Below, piece after piece: positions 32,431 to 42,750 of a stretch of 64,000 nucleotides of DNA. The notes below the pieces were generated by a model. It saw only the letters and a list, made by a program, of their open reading frames with translations. It was not told the DNA's origin and searched no databases. This stretch comes from Pelomonas sp. SE-A7 (GTDB lineage Bacteria > Pseudomonadota > Gammaproteobacteria > Burkholderiales > Burkholderiaceae_C). The stretch spans positions 620,001 through 684,000 of the forward strand of contig NZ_JAUASW010000001.1 in assembly GCF_030345705.1 (NCBI RefSeq). Reading direction: 5' to 3'. A program made the translations under genes and the position numbers. Positions within the stretch are counted from its first letter, which is position 1, and every line of letters starts with the position of its first letter.

Positions 32431-33750
32431 ATGAAGACCCTGGCCGACTGGCTCGCCCATTGCGAGCAACTCCATCCCAAAGAGATCGACATGACGCTGG
32501 AGCGGGTCAACCGCGTCCGCGATGCCATGGGCCTGCGCTTCGGCGCAGACACCGCGGTGGTGATGGTGGCCGGCACCAATGGCAAGGGTTCGACCTGCGC
32601 CATGCTGGAGTCCATCGCGCTGCACGCCGGCTTCAAGGTCGGGCTCTACATCAAGCCCCATCTGGTGCACTTCCAGGAGCGCTGCCGGGTGGCTGGCGCG
32701 CCAGTGGCTGCCGAGTCCCTGCTGGCGCATTTCGAACGGATCGAGGCGGCGCGCGGCGATCAGGCGCTGACCTACTTCGAGTTCACCACCCTGGCCATCC
32801 TCAGCCGCCTGGCCGAAGAAGCGCTTGACCTGGTCATCCTGGAGGTGGGCCTAGGCGGGCGGCTGGATGCGGTCAACACCATCGATGCCGACTGCAGCGT
32901 GATCACCAGCATCGACCTGGACCACACGGAATATCTGGGGCCGGACCGGGAATCGGTCGGACGCGAGAAGGCCCACATCATGCGACCGGGCCGGCCGGTG
33001 GTGGTCAGCGATCCCATGCCTCCGGCCACGCTGGCTCAGCATGCAGAGCAGGTCGGCGCCGACCTGCGTCAGCTTGGGCGCGATTTCACGTACAGCGGCG
33101 ACCGCCAGCAATGGCAGTGGGCGGGCCGCTCGCGGCGTTTCTCGGGCCTGGCCTATCCGGCGCTGCGGGGCGTCAACCAACTGCTCAACGCAGCTGGCGT
33201 GCTGGCTGTGTTCGAGGCTCTGTATGAACGCCTGCCGGTCAGCGCCCAGGCCGTGCGTACCGGGCTGGCCCTGGTCGAATTGCCGGGCCGCTTCCAGGTC
33301 GTGCCGGGCCAGCCGGCCCTGGTGTTGGACGTGGCCCACAACCCCCATGCGGTCGCGGCGCTGGCCCAAAACCTCGACCAGATGGGCTTCTTCCCGCGCA
33401 CCCATGCGGTGTTCGGCGCCATGGCCGACAAGGACCTGGCCCATATCTTCGAGAAGATCGCGCCGCTGGTCGATGTCTGGCATTTCTGCGACCTCGAAAT
33501 CCCCCGTGCGGCCAAGGCCGAGGCCCTGTCTGCGCAGTTCGAATCGTTGCGCAGCGCAGGCGCATTGAAGGCACCGAACGGGGTGGCCGTTCATAGGCAC
33601 GAGGACCCGATTTCAGCCCTGGCCGCAGCGGCGGCCGAGGCGGACCCCGCTGATAGAATTCTGGTCTTCGGCTCCTTCTACACCGTAGGCGGTGTCCTCA
33701 AGAACGGAGTGCCGCGGCTGCAGTCGGCCAAGCAGGCGCCGGCGTCCTGA
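32431..33750 (+). CDS. folC: bifunctional folylpolyglutamate synthase/dihydrofolate synthase
   Basis: Adds glutamate to dihydropteroate and to folates. The 439-residue Mur-ligase-fold protein has the P-loop GTNGKGSTC at residues 48-56 and the folate-site IKPHLVHFQERCRV. The Mg-binding FEFTTLAILSRLAEEALDLV-type helix and DAVNTIDADCSVITSIDLDH follow, with the C-domain LDVAHNPHAV. The ATG at 32431 is used; a TTG six codons upstream overlaps the terminator stem. The adjacent accD is the usual neighbour. Confidence 0.93.
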   Translation: MKTLADWLAHCEQLHPKEIDMTLERVNRVRDAMGLRFGADTAVVMVAGTNGKGSTCAMLESIALHAGFKVGLYIKPHLVHFQERCRVAGAPVAAESLLAHFERIEAARGDQALTYFEFTTLAILSRLAEEALDLVILEVGLGGRLDAVNTIDADCSVITSIDLDHTEYLGPDRESVGREKAHIMRPGRPVVVSDPMPPATLAQHAEQVGADLRQLGRDFTYSGDRQQWQWAGRSRRFSGLAYPALRGVNQLLNAAGVLAVFEALYERLPVSAQAVRTGLALVELPGRFQVVPGQPALVLDVAHNPHAVAALAQNLDQMGFFPRTHAVFGAMADKDLAHIFEKIAPLVDVWHFCDLEIPRAAKAEALSAQFESLRSAGALKAPNGVAVHRHEDPISALAAAAAEADPADRILVFGSFYTVGGVLKNGVPRLQSAKQAPAS

Positions 33751-33788
33751 GTCAGCCCTGAAACAGCCTCTTCCCGGAACCACTCCAC

Positions 33789-34547
33789 ATGGGTTTGATG
33801 TCCTTCTTCAAGCGCGCTACGGACAAGCCGGCGGCCAAGCCGGTGGCGGATTCGGCCGACGCAGTCCAGCAACTGCGCCTGCGTGCCCGCCGCCGACTGA
33901 TTGGCGCCACCATGCTGGTGCTGATAGGCGTGATCGGCTTCCCGCTGGTGTTCGAGACCCAGCCTCGCCCCATCCCGGTCGACCTGCCCATAGAGATCCC
34001 CCGCAAGGAAGCCGCCGCGCCGCTGCAGATTCCGGCTGCTCCGCCGGCCTCCCGCGCCACCGTGGCGCCGGTCAGCGAGCCGGTGGCCGAGCCCGTCGCG
34101 ACGGCGCCAACTCCTGGCGTGGCCGCAGCATCCAAGGTCGAGCCCGAAGCCAAGCCCAAGCCGGCCGATAGGCCCACTGTCAAGCCGGTGGTCGAACCCA
34201 AGCCTTCGGACAAGGTGGTTGCTGACAAAGCGGCTGCCGACAAGGCCGCGCAGGAATCCGCGCGCGTCCAGGCCTTGCTCGACGGCAAGCCGGCACCCAA
34301 GGCCAGCGAAACGGCGACGGCCCGCTTCATCGTGCAGGTCGGCGCCTTCGGCGAAGCCAAGGCGGCGCAAGAGGCGCGCATGAAGGTCGAAAAGCTCGGC
34401 CTCAAGACCTACACCCAGGCGGTCGAGACGGCCGACGGCAAGCGCATTCGCGTGCGCGTCGGCCCCTATGGCAGCCGGGACGAGGCTGACAAGGCCGCTG
34501 CCAAGGTGCGCGGTACCGGCCTGTCAGTTGCGGTTCTGACACTCTGA
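33789..34547 (+). CDS. SPOR-domain protein, DedD-like
   Basis: The 252-residue bitopic inner-membrane protein has a short cytoplasmic tail and one transmembrane helix (about 37-55, LIGATMLVLIGVIGFPLVF). A Pro/Ala/Lys-rich periplasmic linker leads to a C-terminal SPOR domain (about 175-250, FIVQVGAFGEAKAAQEAR). SPOR domains bind glycan strands lacking stem peptides at the division site, so a septal role like that of DedD is likely. The position between folC and cvpA matches the dedD-cvpA-purF order known in other proteobacteria. A second ATG at 33798 is an equally possible start. Confidence 0.88.
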   Translation: MGLMSFFKRATDKPAAKPVADSADAVQQLRLRARRRLIGATMLVLIGVIGFPLVFETQPRPIPVDLPIEIPRKEAAAPLQIPAAPPASRATVAPVSEPVAEPVATAPTPGVAAASKVEPEAKPKPADRPTVKPVVEPKPSDKVVADKAAADKAAQESARVQALLDGKPAPKASETATARFIVQVGAFGEAKAAQEARMKVEKLGLKTYTQAVETADGKRIRVRVGPYGSRDEADKAAAKVRGTGLSVAVLTL

Positions 34548-34566
34548 CGAGACCGCGAGGCCGCCC

Positions 34567-35055
34567 ATGACCGCGCTCGACTGGATTCTGCTGGCCTTGT
34601 TGGCCGTGTCGGTCGGCGTGGGGCTATGGCGCGGCCTGGTGTTCGAGATCCTGTCCATCGTCGGCTGGTTTGTTGCCTATTTCGCGGCTCCCCATGTATC
34701 GCCGTACATCGCCCAGTGGCTGCCGGAGCAGCGGCTGAGCCCGGCCACCTTGCAGGTCTGCGCCTTCCTGCTGGCCTTCTTGCTGGTGCTGCTGGTCTGG
34801 AGCCTGGGTGCCAAGCTGGTCCGCCTGCTGATCCAGGCCACGCCGCTGAGCCTGATTGATCGCGTCGGCGGCGCTGGTTTCGGCGTGCTGCGCGGCCTGC
34901 TCTTTGCGTTGCTCGTGGTGCTGCTGGTCGGCTTGACGCCGGTCCGCGAGACCCCACCTTGGCAGGACTCGGTGCTGGCGCCGCCCCTGCTGGCGCTGCT
35001 GCAGGGCATCAAGCCGGTGCTGCCGGACTCGCTCGTCAAATTCATCCCGGCCTGA
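34567..35055 (+). CDS. cvpA: CvpA-family membrane protein
   Basis: The 162-residue protein has four hydrophobic segments and the CvpA start DWILLALLAVSVGVGLWRG. It is followed by LVWSLGAKLVRLLIQATPLSLIDRVGGAGFGVLRG, of which the RVGGAGFGVLRGLL turn is diagnostic. CvpA is linked to colicin V production, envelope homeostasis and purF expression in E. coli; its molecular job is unresolved. It lies directly upstream of purF, the classical arrangement. Confidence 0.9.
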   Translation: MTALDWILLALLAVSVGVGLWRGLVFEILSIVGWFVAYFAAPHVSPYIAQWLPEQRLSPATLQVCAFLLAFLLVLLVWSLGAKLVRLLIQATPLSLIDRVGGAGFGVLRGLLFALLVVLLVGLTPVRETPPWQDSVLAPPLLALLQGIKPVLPDSLVKFIPA

Positions 35056-35107
35056 CCGTCACGAGCGGACAGGTTGATTCAGACATTCAGGAACAAGGAC
35101 TTCAATC

Positions 35108-36618
<1,511 letters not shown>

Positions 36619-36619
<1 letters not shown>

Positions 36620-37860
36620 TGAGTTCCAGCGACGAAGAGCGCCGCCTCGCACGGGCCCGCCTGCCAGCCGGCCTGCGCCCCGAGACGCTGGCCGTGCGTA
36701 GCGCATTGGCGCCGAGCCAGTACGGCGAGAACTCCGAGGCGCTGTTCCTGACTAGTGCCTATGTGCAGCCCGATGCCGAAACCTCGGCCCGGCGCTTCGC
36801 CAACTCCGAGGACTTCACCTACTCGCGCACCAGCAACCCGACGGTGCGTGCGCTGGAGGCCCGCCTTGCTGCAATGGAAGGCACGGAAGCCGCTGTCGCC
36901 ACGTCCAGCGGCATGAGCGCCATCCTGCTGCTGTGTATGGGCTTGCTCAAGGCCGGTGACCATGTGGTGTGCTCGCGCTCGGTGTTCGGCTCGACCATCA
37001 ACCTGTTCGCAAAGGAATTCGGCAAGTTCGGTGTCGAGACCACGTTCGTCTCGCAGACAGATCTGGCCGAGTGGCGCGCGGCAATCAAGCCGGCGACCAA
37101 GCTGCTGTTTGCCGAGACGCCCACCAATCCGCTGACCGAGGTCTGCGACATCCGGGCCCTGGCCGACATGGCCCATGCGGCCGGCGCGCAGCTGGTGGTC
37201 GACAACACCTTCTCGACGCCCGCCTTGCAGCGGCCGGTCGAGCTTGGTGCCGATCTTGTCATGCACTCGGCCACCAAGTACATGGACGGCCAGGGTCGAG
37301 TGATGGCCGGCGCGCTTTGTGGCAGCAGCCGAGTGATCCGTGATGTGCTCGGTCCTGTGCTGCGCACTGTGGGCATGGTGCTTTCGCCGTTCAATGCCTG
37401 GGTCGTGCTCAAGGGCCTGGAAACGCTGAGCCTGCGCATGAAGGCGCAGAGCGAGCAGGCCTTGGCCGTGGCCCGCTGGCTGGAGGCCCGGCCCGAGGTG
37501 GCACGCGTCTACTACCCGACGCTGGAGTCGCATCCCCAGCATGAGCTGGCGATGCGCCAGCAGAACGGGCAGGGCGGGGCGCTGCTGTCCTTCGAGCTGA
37601 AGGCAGCAACGCCCGAAGAGGCGCGTGCAGCCGCCTTCCATGTGATTGACAGCACCCGTGTGCTGAGCATCGCCACGAACCTGGGTGATACCAAGTCCAT
37701 CATCACCCACCCGGCAACAACCTCGCATGGCCGCCTGAGCGAAGAGCAAAGGCAGGCGGCCGGCATCAGCCAGGGCCTGATGCGCCTGGCTGTCGGCCTG
37801 GAGCATGTCGACGACATCTGCGACGACCTGCTGCGCGGCCTTTCCACCTTGAAGAACTGA
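36619..37860 (+). CDS. metZ: O-succinylhomoserine sulfhydrylase
   Basis: Makes homocysteine directly from O-succinylhomoserine and sulfide. The 413-residue protein is a Cys/Met-metabolism PLP enzyme with Lys220 in HSATKYMDGQG, the PLP-stacking YSRTSNPTVRALE and ATSSGMSAIL regions, and DNTFSTPALQRP. The RTSNPTVRALEARLAAMEGTE-type start and the position next to purF match MetZ rather than MetB or MetC in Burkholderiales and pseudomonads. Substrate preference (succinyl against acetyl) is inferred. The start overlaps purF and the stop overlaps gltX, each by one base. Confidence 0.9.
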
Positions 37861-39263
37861 TGAGCCAACAAGCCAACCCCACGGTGCGCACCCGCATCGC
37901 TCCTTCGCCCACCGGTTTCCTGCATCTGGGCACGGCCCGTACGGCGCTGTACTCGTGGGCCTACGCCCGCCACCATGGTGGCCAGTTCGTGCTGCGCATC
38001 GAGGACACCGACGTGGCCCGCTCGACGCAGGATTCGGTCGACCAGATCATGGCCGCCATGCACTGGCTGGGCCTGGAGTACGACGAAGGCCCGATCTACC
38101 AGATGCAGCGACTGGATCGCTATCACGCCGTCGTCGAGCAACTGATTACCGAGGGCAAGGCCTACCGCTGCTACTGCACGCCCGAGCAGCTCGAGACCAT
38201 GAAGGCTGCGCAGGATGCGCGCGGCGAGAAGCGTCGCTACGACGGCACCTGGCGCCCCGAAGCGGGCAAGCAACTGCCGACGGTGCCGGTCGATGTGCCG
38301 CCGGTCGTGCGCTTCAAGAATCCCATCGATGGCGACGTGACCTGGGATGACGTCGTCAAGGGGCCGATCACGATCAACAACCGCGAGATCGACGACCTGA
38401 TCATTCTTAGGCCGGACGGCGTGCCGACCTACAACTTCGCCGTGGTCGTCGATGACTACGACATGAAGATCACCCACGTTTTCCGCGGTGACGAACACAT
38501 CAACAACACGCCCTGGCAGATCAACATCTTCAAGGCGCTGAATGCGCCGCTGCCTGCCTTCGGCCATCTGCCCATCATCCTGGGCGACGACGGCCTGAAG
38601 CTGTCCAAGCGCCGCGGCGCGGTCAGCGTGACGGCCTATGAAGAGAACGGCTATCTGCCGGAGGCCATGCTGAACTACTTGTCGCGCCTGGGCTGGAGCC
38701 ATGGTGACGATGAGCTGTTCTCGCGTGAACAACTGGTGAGCTGGTTCGATGGCTCGCATTTGTCCAAGAGCCCCGCTCAGTGGGATCCGGCCAAGCTGGA
38801 TTGGGTCAACAGCCAGTACATCAAGCAGATCGACGAAGCGCGCCTGGCGGCCTTGGTCGCTGAGCAGCTTGCCAAGCGTGGTATTGCAGCCGACGTGGAG
38901 CAGCTGCAGCCGATGTGCGCGCTGTTCAAGGATCGCTGTGCTACGACGGTGGCGTTGGCCGATTGGCTGGCTATGTACTTCGTGCCAGTCACTCCTTCAG
39001 CGGAGGACCTTGCGACCCACGTGAGCGAGGCAATCAAGCCGGCGCTGGCTCAGCTTGCCGAGCGCTTTGCCACCATCGAATGGAACAAAGCGAGCATCCA
39101 GGCGGCGATCAAGGAAGTGATCGGTGCACAGGGTCTAAAGATGCCGCAACTGGCCATCCCGGTGCGGGTGCTGGTCTGCGGTCGAGCGCAGACGCCTTCG
39201 GTCGATGCGATGCTCGAGCTGTTCGACAAAGAAAAAGTGATTGAGCGCTTGCGCGCCGTCTGA
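37860..39263 (+). CDS. gltX: glutamyl-tRNA synthetase
   Basis: Charges tRNA-Glu. The 467-residue class Ic synthetase has RIAPSPTGFLHLGTART (HIGH-type signature) near the N-terminus and LKLSKRRGA (KMSKS-type) near residue 245. The catalytic-domain motif LRIEDTD and the helical anticodon-binding C-terminus are present. It overlaps metZ by one base, and the adjacent downstream cluster includes two tRNA-Glu genes, its own substrate. The -35 of the tRNA promoter lies in the last gltX codons. Confidence 0.96.
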   Translation: MSQQANPTVRTRIAPSPTGFLHLGTARTALYSWAYARHHGGQFVLRIEDTDVARSTQDSVDQIMAAMHWLGLEYDEGPIYQMQRLDRYHAVVEQLITEGKAYRCYCTPEQLETMKAAQDARGEKRRYDGTWRPEAGKQLPTVPVDVPPVVRFKNPIDGDVTWDDVVKGPITINNREIDDLIILRPDGVPTYNFAVVVDDYDMKITHVFRGDEHINNTPWQINIFKALNAPLPAFGHLPIILGDDGLKLSKRRGAVSVTAYEENGYLPEAMLNYLSRLGWSHGDDELFSREQLVSWFDGSHLSKSPAQWDPAKLDWVNSQYIKQIDEARLAALVAEQLAKRGIAADVEQLQPMCALFKDRCATTVALADWLAMYFVPVTPSAEDLATHVSEAIKPALAQLAERFATIEWNKASIQAAIKEVIGAQGLKMPQLAIPVRVLVCGRAQTPSVDAMLELFDKEKVIERLRAV

Positions 39264-39278
39264 AAATCGTCCTATAAT
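39249..39278 (+). promoter_or_regulatory. promoter of the first tRNA cluster
   Basis: TTGCGC (39249-39254) and a consensus TATAAT (39273-39278) are separated by 18 bases. The -35 lies in the end of gltX and the -10 just after it, about 95 bases before the first tRNA-Ala. Confidence 0.6.
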
Positions 39279-39372
39279 CGTCGTCTTGCTTGAACAGCGC
39301 GATTCACTGATTCGAAAGAGTAGTGAAGCAACCAGTCGAGTAAACCAAAGGCGCAAGCCGAGTAGTTTGATT

Positions 39373-39448
<76 letters not shown>

Positions 39449-39491
39449 AGTTTCTACTTGAGTGGCGCGCGGTTCAGGTAACGAAGGATTA

Positions 39492-39567
39492 GTCCCCTTC
39501 GTCTAGAGGCCTAGGACACCACCCTTTCACGGTGATTACAGGGGTTCGAATCCCCTAGGGGACGCCA
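39492..39567 (+). tRNA. tRNA-Glu (TTC), copy 1
   Basis: 76 bases with encoded CCA. Acceptor GTCCCCT pairs with AGGGGAC and the anticodon loop is CTTTCAC (TTC). The anticodon stem CCACC/GGTGA has a C-A mismatch at its outer pair, present in both copies. Substrate of the adjacent gltX product. Confidence 0.97.
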
Positions 39568-39649
39568 AGTTTGGCAAGCTTGGTAATCTCTCCAACGAGA
39601 GTTTGGCGACAAACTCGAGAGCAGAGAGATTGCACAAATTGCTCCACGC

Positions 39650-39726
39650 GGAGTGGTAGTTCAGTTGGTTAGAATACCGGCCTGTCACGCCGGGGGTCGC
39701 GGGTTCGAGCCCCGTCCACTCCGCCA
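39650..39726 (+). tRNA. tRNA-Asp (GTC), copy 1
   Basis: 77 bases with encoded CCA. Acceptor GGAGTGG pairs with CCACTCC, and the anticodon stem CCGGC/GCCGG encloses CTGTCAC (GTC). Identical to copy 2 at 40131. Confidence 0.97.
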
Positions 39727-39777
39727 AGGTTTGCTGATATCAGCATTCAGTCAATTGAATGAAGGCTGGTATTTTGG

Positions 39778-39786
39778 TGATATACT
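39778..39786 (+). promoter_or_regulatory. extended -10 promoter of the second tRNA cluster
   Basis: TGATATACT combines the TGn extension with TATACT and lies 35 bases before the second tRNA-Ala. No good -35 is seen at the usual distance. Its presence suggests that the second cluster can be transcribed on its own. Confidence 0.45.
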
Positions 39787-39820
39787 GTCACCATCGCTTG
39801 AACAGCGCGCCCTGACAAAC

Positions 39821-39896
<76 letters not shown>

Positions 39897-39939
39897 AGTT
39901 TCTACTTGCGTGGCGCGCAGTTCAGGTAACGAAAGATTA

Positions 39940-40015
39940 GTCCCCTTCGTCTAGAGGCCTAGGACACCACCCTTTCACGGTGATTACAGGGGTTCGAATC
40001 CCCTAGGGGACGCCA
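39940..40015 (+). tRNA. tRNA-Glu (TTC), copy 2
   Basis: Identical to the copy at 39492-39567, including the C-A mismatch at the outer anticodon-stem pair; CCA encoded. Confidence 0.97.
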
Positions 40016-40030
40016 ATTTAGTTGGTCAAT

Positions 40031-40046
40031 CCCGTCGCAAGACGGG
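40031..40046 (+). other. GNRA-tetraloop hairpin in the second Glu-Asp spacer
   Basis: CCCGTC-GCAA-GACGGG is a perfect six-pair stem capped by a GCAA tetraloop. It is part of the ~33 bases absent from the first copy of the spacer, so it was gained or lost after duplication. It could serve as a processing or stability element of the tRNA precursor. Confidence 0.55.
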
Positions 40047-40130
40047 CAAGTTTGGCAAGCTTGGCAATCTCTCAAGCGAGAGTTTGGCGACAAACTCGAG
40101 AGCAAAGGAATTGCATAAATTGCTCCACGC

Positions 40131-40207
40131 GGAGTGGTAGTTCAGTTGGTTAGAATACCGGCCTGTCACGCCGGGGGTCGCGGGTTCGAGCCCCGTCCAC
40201 TCCGCCA
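40131..40207 (+). tRNA. tRNA-Asp (GTC), copy 2
   Basis: Identical to the copy at 39650-39726; 77 bases, anticodon GTC, CCA encoded. It is the last tRNA before the terminator. Confidence 0.97.
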
Positions 40208-40214
40208 AATATTG

Positions 40215-40252
40215 AAAGCCCTGGATATGAAAGTATCCAGGGCTTTTTCTTT
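40215..40252 (+). terminator. rho-independent terminator of the tRNA operon
   Basis: AAAGCCCTGGATA (40215-40227) pairs perfectly over 13 bases with TATCCAGGGCTTT (40234-40246), with a six-base loop, and runs into TTTTTCTTT. It is the strongest intrinsic terminator in the window. Confidence 0.95.
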
Positions 40253-40319
40253 ACACGATTACAAACTTGTGTCTTTCGAGCAGGCGCCGGGGAGTAACCG
40301 ACATACTGCCGGAAGCCTC

Positions 40320-40610
40320 TCAGATATGCCCGTAGAGCGCCTTGCGCTGCGCCGTGTAATGCCACCAGGGTGACGGTGCCGCGCCCGCCATGAAATCAAC
40401 GGCGGCCATGAAGGTGTCCAGCACGCAGGGATCGTGGCGCTGCTCGGTGCGCGCGCAGAGTTCCTGGTAGAGCACGAATGCATCACGCCCTTTGAGCTGC
40501 TGCGGCTTGCTTATGCCAAGCAAGCGTAGGTCGGCCGCGGCGGCTGGGCCGACGTTCGGAATCTGTTCCAGTTCCCGGCATTCGTCGCGATGCAAAGCTT
40601 TGCTCACCAT
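40320..40610 (-). CDS. helix-hairpin-helix protein, Cdd1-like, downstream of lexA
   Basis: The 96-residue protein has one helix-hairpin-helix motif (IPNVGPAAAADLRLLGI, about residues 17-33). It is followed by the KGRDAFVLYQELC and RHDPCVLDTFMAAVDF segments that I associate with the Cdd1 'pathogenicity locus' family. The HhH motif suggests non-sequence-specific DNA binding; the biological role is not established. The ATG at 40610 has GGAG upstream, and an in-frame TTG at 40625 is less likely. It starts 16 bases after the lexA stop on the same strand, so it is probably co-transcribed with lexA and SOS-induced. Confidence 0.72.
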   Translation of the reverse strand: MVSKALHRDECRELEQIPNVGPAAAADLRLLGISKPQQLKGRDAFVLYQELCARTEQRHDPCVLDTFMAAVDFMAGAAPSPWWHYTAQRKALYGHI

Positions 40611-40626
40611 GTTGGTCCGCTCCAAC

Positions 40627-41334
40627 TCAAAACTGCGAGCGGATCAGCCCCACGGCCAAACCTTCAAGCGCGAAGCTCTCATCGCCTGCACCCACCAGGA
40701 TGGGCTCGAAGTCGGGGTTCTCGGGCAGCAACTCAATGCCATTGCGGCCGCGACGGAAGCGCTTGACGGTGACCTCTTCGCCAATACGGGCGACCACGAT
40801 CTGTCCGTTGCGAGCCTCGCTGGTCTTCTGCACGGCAAGCAAGTCGCCATCGACGATGCCGACGTCCCGCATGCTCATGCCCTTGACCCTCAGCAGGTAG
40901 TCGGGCTTGCGGGCGAACAGGCCAGGCTCCACGCTGTAGTGCTGCTCGATGTGTTCCTGGGCCAGGATAGGGCTGCCAGCGGCAACACGGCCGACCAGCG
41001 GCAGGCTCAATTGGCTAATGCCAGGCAAGGGCAAGTTGAATTGCTGGCGCTCGCGAGCCGCGTTCAGCGCGCGCAATGTGTCAGACTTCAGCCGGATCCC
41101 GCGGGAGGTGCCGCCCACCAGTTCGATCACGCCCTTGCGAGCCAAGGCCTGCAGATGCTCCTCAGCCGCATTGGCCGAGCGATAGCCCAGTTCGGCGGCG
41201 ATTTCGGCTCGGGTGGGTGGGGCGCCGGTCTGCGCGATGGACTCGCGCACCAGGTCGAGGATTTGCTGCTGTCGGGCGGTGAGTTTGGGGCTGTCGTCCA
41301 CGAGGTCCTCTGCGGCAGGTTGCTGGCTGGTCAT
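40627..41334 (-). CDS. lexA: SOS repressor LexA
   Basis: Represses DNA-damage genes and cleaves itself when RecA is activated. The 235-residue protein has the winged-helix N-domain (LTARQQQILDLVRESIAQTG; PPTRAEIAAELGYRSANAAEEHLQALARKG). The cleavage bond is Ala119-Gly120 in RVAAGSP, and the Ser154/Lys191 dyad lies in VKGMSMRDVG and VTVKRF. It is somewhat longer than the ~200-residue enterobacterial form, with an extra segment between the domains. Two LexA-box-like sites lie at its start, indicating autoregulation. Confidence 0.96.
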   Translation of the reverse strand: MTSQQPAAEDLVDDSPKLTARQQQILDLVRESIAQTGAPPTRAEIAAELGYRSANAAEEHLQALARKGVIELVGGTSRGIRLKSDTLRALNAARERQQFNLPLPGISQLSLPLVGRVAAGSPILAQEHIEQHYSVEPGLFARKPDYLLRVKGMSMRDVGIVDGDLLAVQKTSEARNGQIVVARIGEEVTVKRFRRGRNGIELLPENPDFEPILVGAGDESFALEGLAVGLIRSQF

Positions 41335-41361
41335 TTATCCAGTGGCTGTATTTTCATCCAG
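41327..41361. promoter_or_regulatory. tandem LexA-box-like sites between lexA and asparaginase
   Basis: CTGG-N8-CCAG (41327-41342) and CTGT-N8-CCAG (41346-41361) have the spacing of the CTGT-N8-ACAG SOS box, each with deviations. Their centres are 19 bases apart, about two helical turns, and the first overlaps the lexA start codon. Autorepression is likely; an effect on the divergent asparaginase gene is possible. Confidence 0.6.
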
Positions 41362-41371
41362 GAATTTCAAA

Positions 41372-42298
41372 TTGCAAGACAAAGCTGAACGCATCGTCAT
41401 CCTCGGTACAGGAGGCACCATCGCCGGCAAGGCGGCGGATGCCGCGGACAACGTCGGCTACAAGGCTGGCCAGGTCGGCGTGGATCAATTGGTGCTTGCG
41501 GCACCGCCGCTGGCGGCGTTCAAGCTGGAGACGGAGCAGGTCGCGCAGCTGGACAGCAAGGACATGGACTTTGCGACCTGGCAGCGGCTCGCGCAGGCTG
41601 TTGACCGGCACCTGCAGCGTGACGATGTGCGAGGCGTGGTCATCACCCATGGAACCGACACCCTGGAAGAAACCGCCTACTTGCTGATGCGGGTGCTCGC
41701 GCCGCGCAAGCCGGTCGTGTTGACCGCAGCCATGCGCCCGTCGACCGCCCTGCAGGCCGACGGCCCGCAGAACTTGCTGGATGCCGTGGCTGTCGCCTCG
41801 CAGGCTGCCTCAGGCGTGTTCGCCGTGCTTGCCGGTCGGATTCATGGGGCGACCCGCTTGCGCAAGGTTCATAGCTACGCCATCGATGCATTTGCCTCGG
41901 TGGAAGGCGGCGCCCTTGGAACGGTCGAGGAAGGGCGCGTGAGATGGCTGTCGCAAGCTGAAGCGGAACTGCCGCCGCTGGGCCTGTCGCGCATCGCGCG
42001 CGATGCAAGCCAATGGCCCTGGGTCGAGATTGTCCAGAACCATGCAGGTGCCGATGGTCGGGTCGTGGAGGCGATGTTGGCCCACGGCGTTCATGGCATC
42101 GTCGTCGCCGGGACCGGCAACGGCACCTTGTCCAACGGCCTCACAGCTGCATTGCAGAAGGCCCGCGACCGCGGTGTGTCCGTGCTGAGAAGCACGCGCT
42201 GCGATGCGGGCCCGGTGATAGGCGGCGAGCTGCCCAGCGCGGGAGCGCTGAGCCCGGTCAAGGCCAGGATAGAACTGCTGCTGCAGTTGCTGGCCTGA
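41372..42298 (+). CDS. L-asparaginase (bacterial type)
   Basis: Hydrolyses asparagine to aspartate and ammonia. The 308-residue protein has the nucleophile motif GTGGTIAG with Thr16, Ser62 in QLDSKDM, and THGTDTLEET with Thr95-Asp96, plus TAAMRPSTALQADGPQNLLDA. There is no signal peptide, so it is probably the cytoplasmic form. No ATG fits. The TTG at 41372 has AGGA at suitable spacing, and the frame is open upstream only through the LexA-box region. It is divergent from lexA with a very short gap. Confidence 0.88.
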   Translation: MQDKAERIVILGTGGTIAGKAADAADNVGYKAGQVGVDQLVLAAPPLAAFKLETEQVAQLDSKDMDFATWQRLAQAVDRHLQRDDVRGVVITHGTDTLEETAYLLMRVLAPRKPVVLTAAMRPSTALQADGPQNLLDAVAVASQAASGVFAVLAGRIHGATRLRKVHSYAIDAFASVEGGALGTVEEGRVRWLSQAEAELPPLGLSRIARDASQWPWVEIVQNHAGADGRVVEAMLAHGVHGIVVAGTGNGTLSNGLTAALQKARDRGVSVLRSTRCDAGPVIGGELPSAGALSPVKARIELLLQLLA

Positions 42299-42319
42299 CC
42301 CTTCGACGGCCCTCCGTCC

Positions 42320-42745
42320 TTAGACGATGGTCAGCGTCACGTCGATGTTGCCGCGGGTGGCGTTCGAGTAGGGGCAGACCTGGTGGGCGGCAGCGACCAG
42401 GGCCTCGGCCTGTGCGCGCTCCATGCCGGGCAGGCTGATCGCCATGGCGACCTGGATGCCGAAGCCAGCGGGAATCGGGCCGATGCCGACATCGGCGGTG
42501 ATCGACAGATCGGCCGGCAGTGCCAGCTTCATCTTGCCGGCCACGGCCTTCATCGCGCCGATGAAGCAGGCCGAATAGCCGGCCGCGAACAACTGCTCGG
42601 GATTGGTGCCGGGGCCGCCGGCGCCGCCGAGTTCACGCGGCGTCGACAGCGCGACGTTCAGTGCGCCATCACTGGAGGCGGACTTGCCTTCGCGGCCGCC
42701 GGTCGAAGTGGCACGGGCGGTGTAGAGGACTTTGTCGAGGGCCAT
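42320..42745 (-). CDS. ohr: organic hydroperoxide resistance protein
   Basis: A thiol peroxidase that reduces fatty-acid and other organic hydroperoxides. The 141-residue OsmC-fold protein has the two reactive cysteines Cys60 in GYSACFIGAM and Cys124 in HQVCPYSNATRGN. The ATG at 42745 is chosen because AAAAGGA lies nine bases upstream; at the earlier ATG (42754) the same site would abut the start codon. That earlier ATG overlaps the ohrR stop, so the two genes are coupled and co-regulated. Confidence 0.94.
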   Translation of the reverse strand: MALDKVLYTARATSTGGREGKSASSDGALNVALSTPRELGGAGGPGTNPEQLFAAGYSACFIGAMKAVAGKMKLALPADLSITADVGIGPIPAGFGIQVAMAISLPGMERAQAEALVAAAHQVCPYSNATRGNIDVTLTIV

Positions 42746-42750
42746 GGTCT

